From a bacterium (GTDB lineage: Bacteria > Patescibacteriota > Minisyncoccia > RBG-13-40-8-A), in contig JAUYCU010000066.1 in the NCBI GenBank assembly GCA_030692145.1, positions 1 to 5,547 of the forward strand: a DNA stretch of 5,547 nucleotides, written 5' to 3'. The translations under genes were made by a program, and so were the position numbers. Shown here one piece after another: positions 5,168-5,547 of the stretch. How positions within the stretch are numbered: the stretch's first letter is position 1; every line of letters starts with the position of its first letter. The notes beneath the pieces were generated by a model. It was not told the origin of the DNA. It ran no database searches and saw nothing but the letters and a program-made list of their open reading frames with translations.

Positions 5168-5547
5168 TTATATATCAAACAAAATCGTGGCTTCGTATAG
5201 GCCGTTTTTTTGTCCCGCCTCGCCCGACGCGAGTCGAGGCTGGTCGATTTTTAAATCATGATGAGTCACTCCCTTAATATCTTCGCCAAAGGATTCAATT
5301 TTGTTGCCAAATAATTTTGCTTCCAATTCGTTGTCCGTAAATTCCTCGAATTTAATTTTATCATAAATTTCTTTGTTGGTCTGAGTCAGGTACAAGGCCT
5401 CGCTCAAAAAGTCCACCAGCAAAGCATTTAGATCAATAGATTTTACCTTAATTTTTCTCACAACTTTTGACTTTTGACTGGCGCCTGCCCGCCGAATTGG
5501 CGGGACTTTTGACTTTAATATTTCATTCATTCCCAGCATCGCATTTA
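5168..5547 (-). CDS. Archease (RtcB activator), 5' end beyond the window
   Basis: Archease is a small acidic, metal-binding protein that speeds RtcB guanylylation and allows multiple turnovers. The visible 126 residues include its middle helix (NAMLGMNEIL), the LLVDFLSEALYL segment, KGVTHHDLKID, and the diagnostic C-terminal LFDI with the conserved Asp-Ile. The first Met in frame (5539) is not the real start: the frame is open to the edge, and the conserved N-terminal region with its first metal-binding Asp must lie outside. Two segments interrupt the family pattern: PPIRRAGASQ between duplicated KSKV tetrapeptides, and QPRLASGEAG between DLKID and KNGLYEA. Both are coded by GC-rich palindromic DNA, in frame. 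The TAA stop is 6 bases before rtcB, so the two genes are almost surely one operon. Confidence 0.9.
   Translation of the reverse strand, partial: NAMLGMNEILKSKVPPIRRAGASQKSKVVRKIKVKSIDLNALLVDFLSEALYLTQTNKEIYDKIKFEEFTDNELEAKLFGNKIESFGEDIKGVTHHDLKIDQPRLASGEAGQKNGLYEATILFDI
5213..5242. repeat. GC-rich palindromic insert in the 3' part of archease
   Basis: About 30 bases, in frame, encode QPRLASGEAG between two conserved stretches of archease. Two alternative hairpins are possible: GCCTCG (5217-5222) with CGAGGC (5235-5240), or CTCGC (5219-5223) with GCGAG (5229-5233). It is much richer in G+C than its surroundings. The ends are estimated from where the archease pattern breaks and could be off by a few bases. 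Confidence 0.6.
5462..5515. repeat. Palindromic insert flanked by direct repeats in archease
   Basis: AACTTTTGACTT (5462-5473) and GACTTTTGACTT (5504-5515) differ only at the first base and enclose 30 bases. The core has CCCGCC (5488-5493) and GGCGGG (5499-5504), a 6-bp inverted repeat around GAATT. A further overlapping ACTTTTGACT is at 5470-5479. In protein terms this is KSKV, ten extra residues, KSKV. The arrangement resembles an insertion with target duplication, or copying between short repeats. Confidence 0.65.

Noticed and set aside
5168..5539. ATG at 5539 as the true start of archease
   Set aside because: The frame stays open to the window edge and NAM before it continues the conserved archease helix; the N-terminal third of the family is missing.

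Overview
The window looks like a bacterial chromosome fragment from the Candidate Phyla Radiation (Patescibacteria, perhaps Parcubacteria-like). This is inferred from AT-rich DNA with scattered short GC-rich palindromes, a compact GspE/PilB ATPase without its usual N-terminal domain, few Shine-Dalgarno sites, several promoters placed directly against start codons, and small hypothetical proteins. TAA, TAG and TGA all serve as stops, which argues against a recoded UGA. No rRNA or marker gene is present, so the phylum is not proven.

Layout. At 1-58 (minus) lies the first 19 codons of a charged protein. It is divergent from a two-gene plus-strand unit: a 111-aa hypothetical protein (99-434) and a 53-aa hypothetical protein (466-627, strong Shine-Dalgarno), closed by a hairpin terminator that overlaps the second gene's stop codon. 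Everything to the right is on the minus strand. In transcription order it is: an archease fragment running off the right edge (5547-5168), rtcB with a large intein (5161-2228), a GspE/PilB-like ATPase (2150-954) ended by a 12-bp-stem terminator, and a 55-aa single-pass membrane protein (867-700) with its own perfect TATAAT box.

The central system is RNA ligation. RtcB is the GTP- and Mn2+-dependent 3'-phosphate/5'-OH RNA ligase, and archease is its activator for guanylylation and multiple turnover. Here they are separated by 6 nt. The rtcB frame is 977 codons because a 513-aa LAGLIDADG intein (4870-3332) sits immediately before the catalytic metal-binding Cys. That Cys (residue 98 of the spliced 464-aa enzyme) is also the intein's +1 nucleophile, so ligase activity should depend on splicing. 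The intein is far more AT-rich than its host gene and ends in Ser-Asn rather than His-Asn.

The most unusual non-genic signal is in archease. Two short GC-rich palindromic segments interrupt its conserved sequence in frame, one of them flanked by an 11-nt direct duplication. Related GC-rich sequence lies just after rtcB. A separate 12-13-bp AT-rich motif (CGGATTATTAAA) occurs three times in intergenic DNA, twice in perfect tandem ahead of the ATPase gene.
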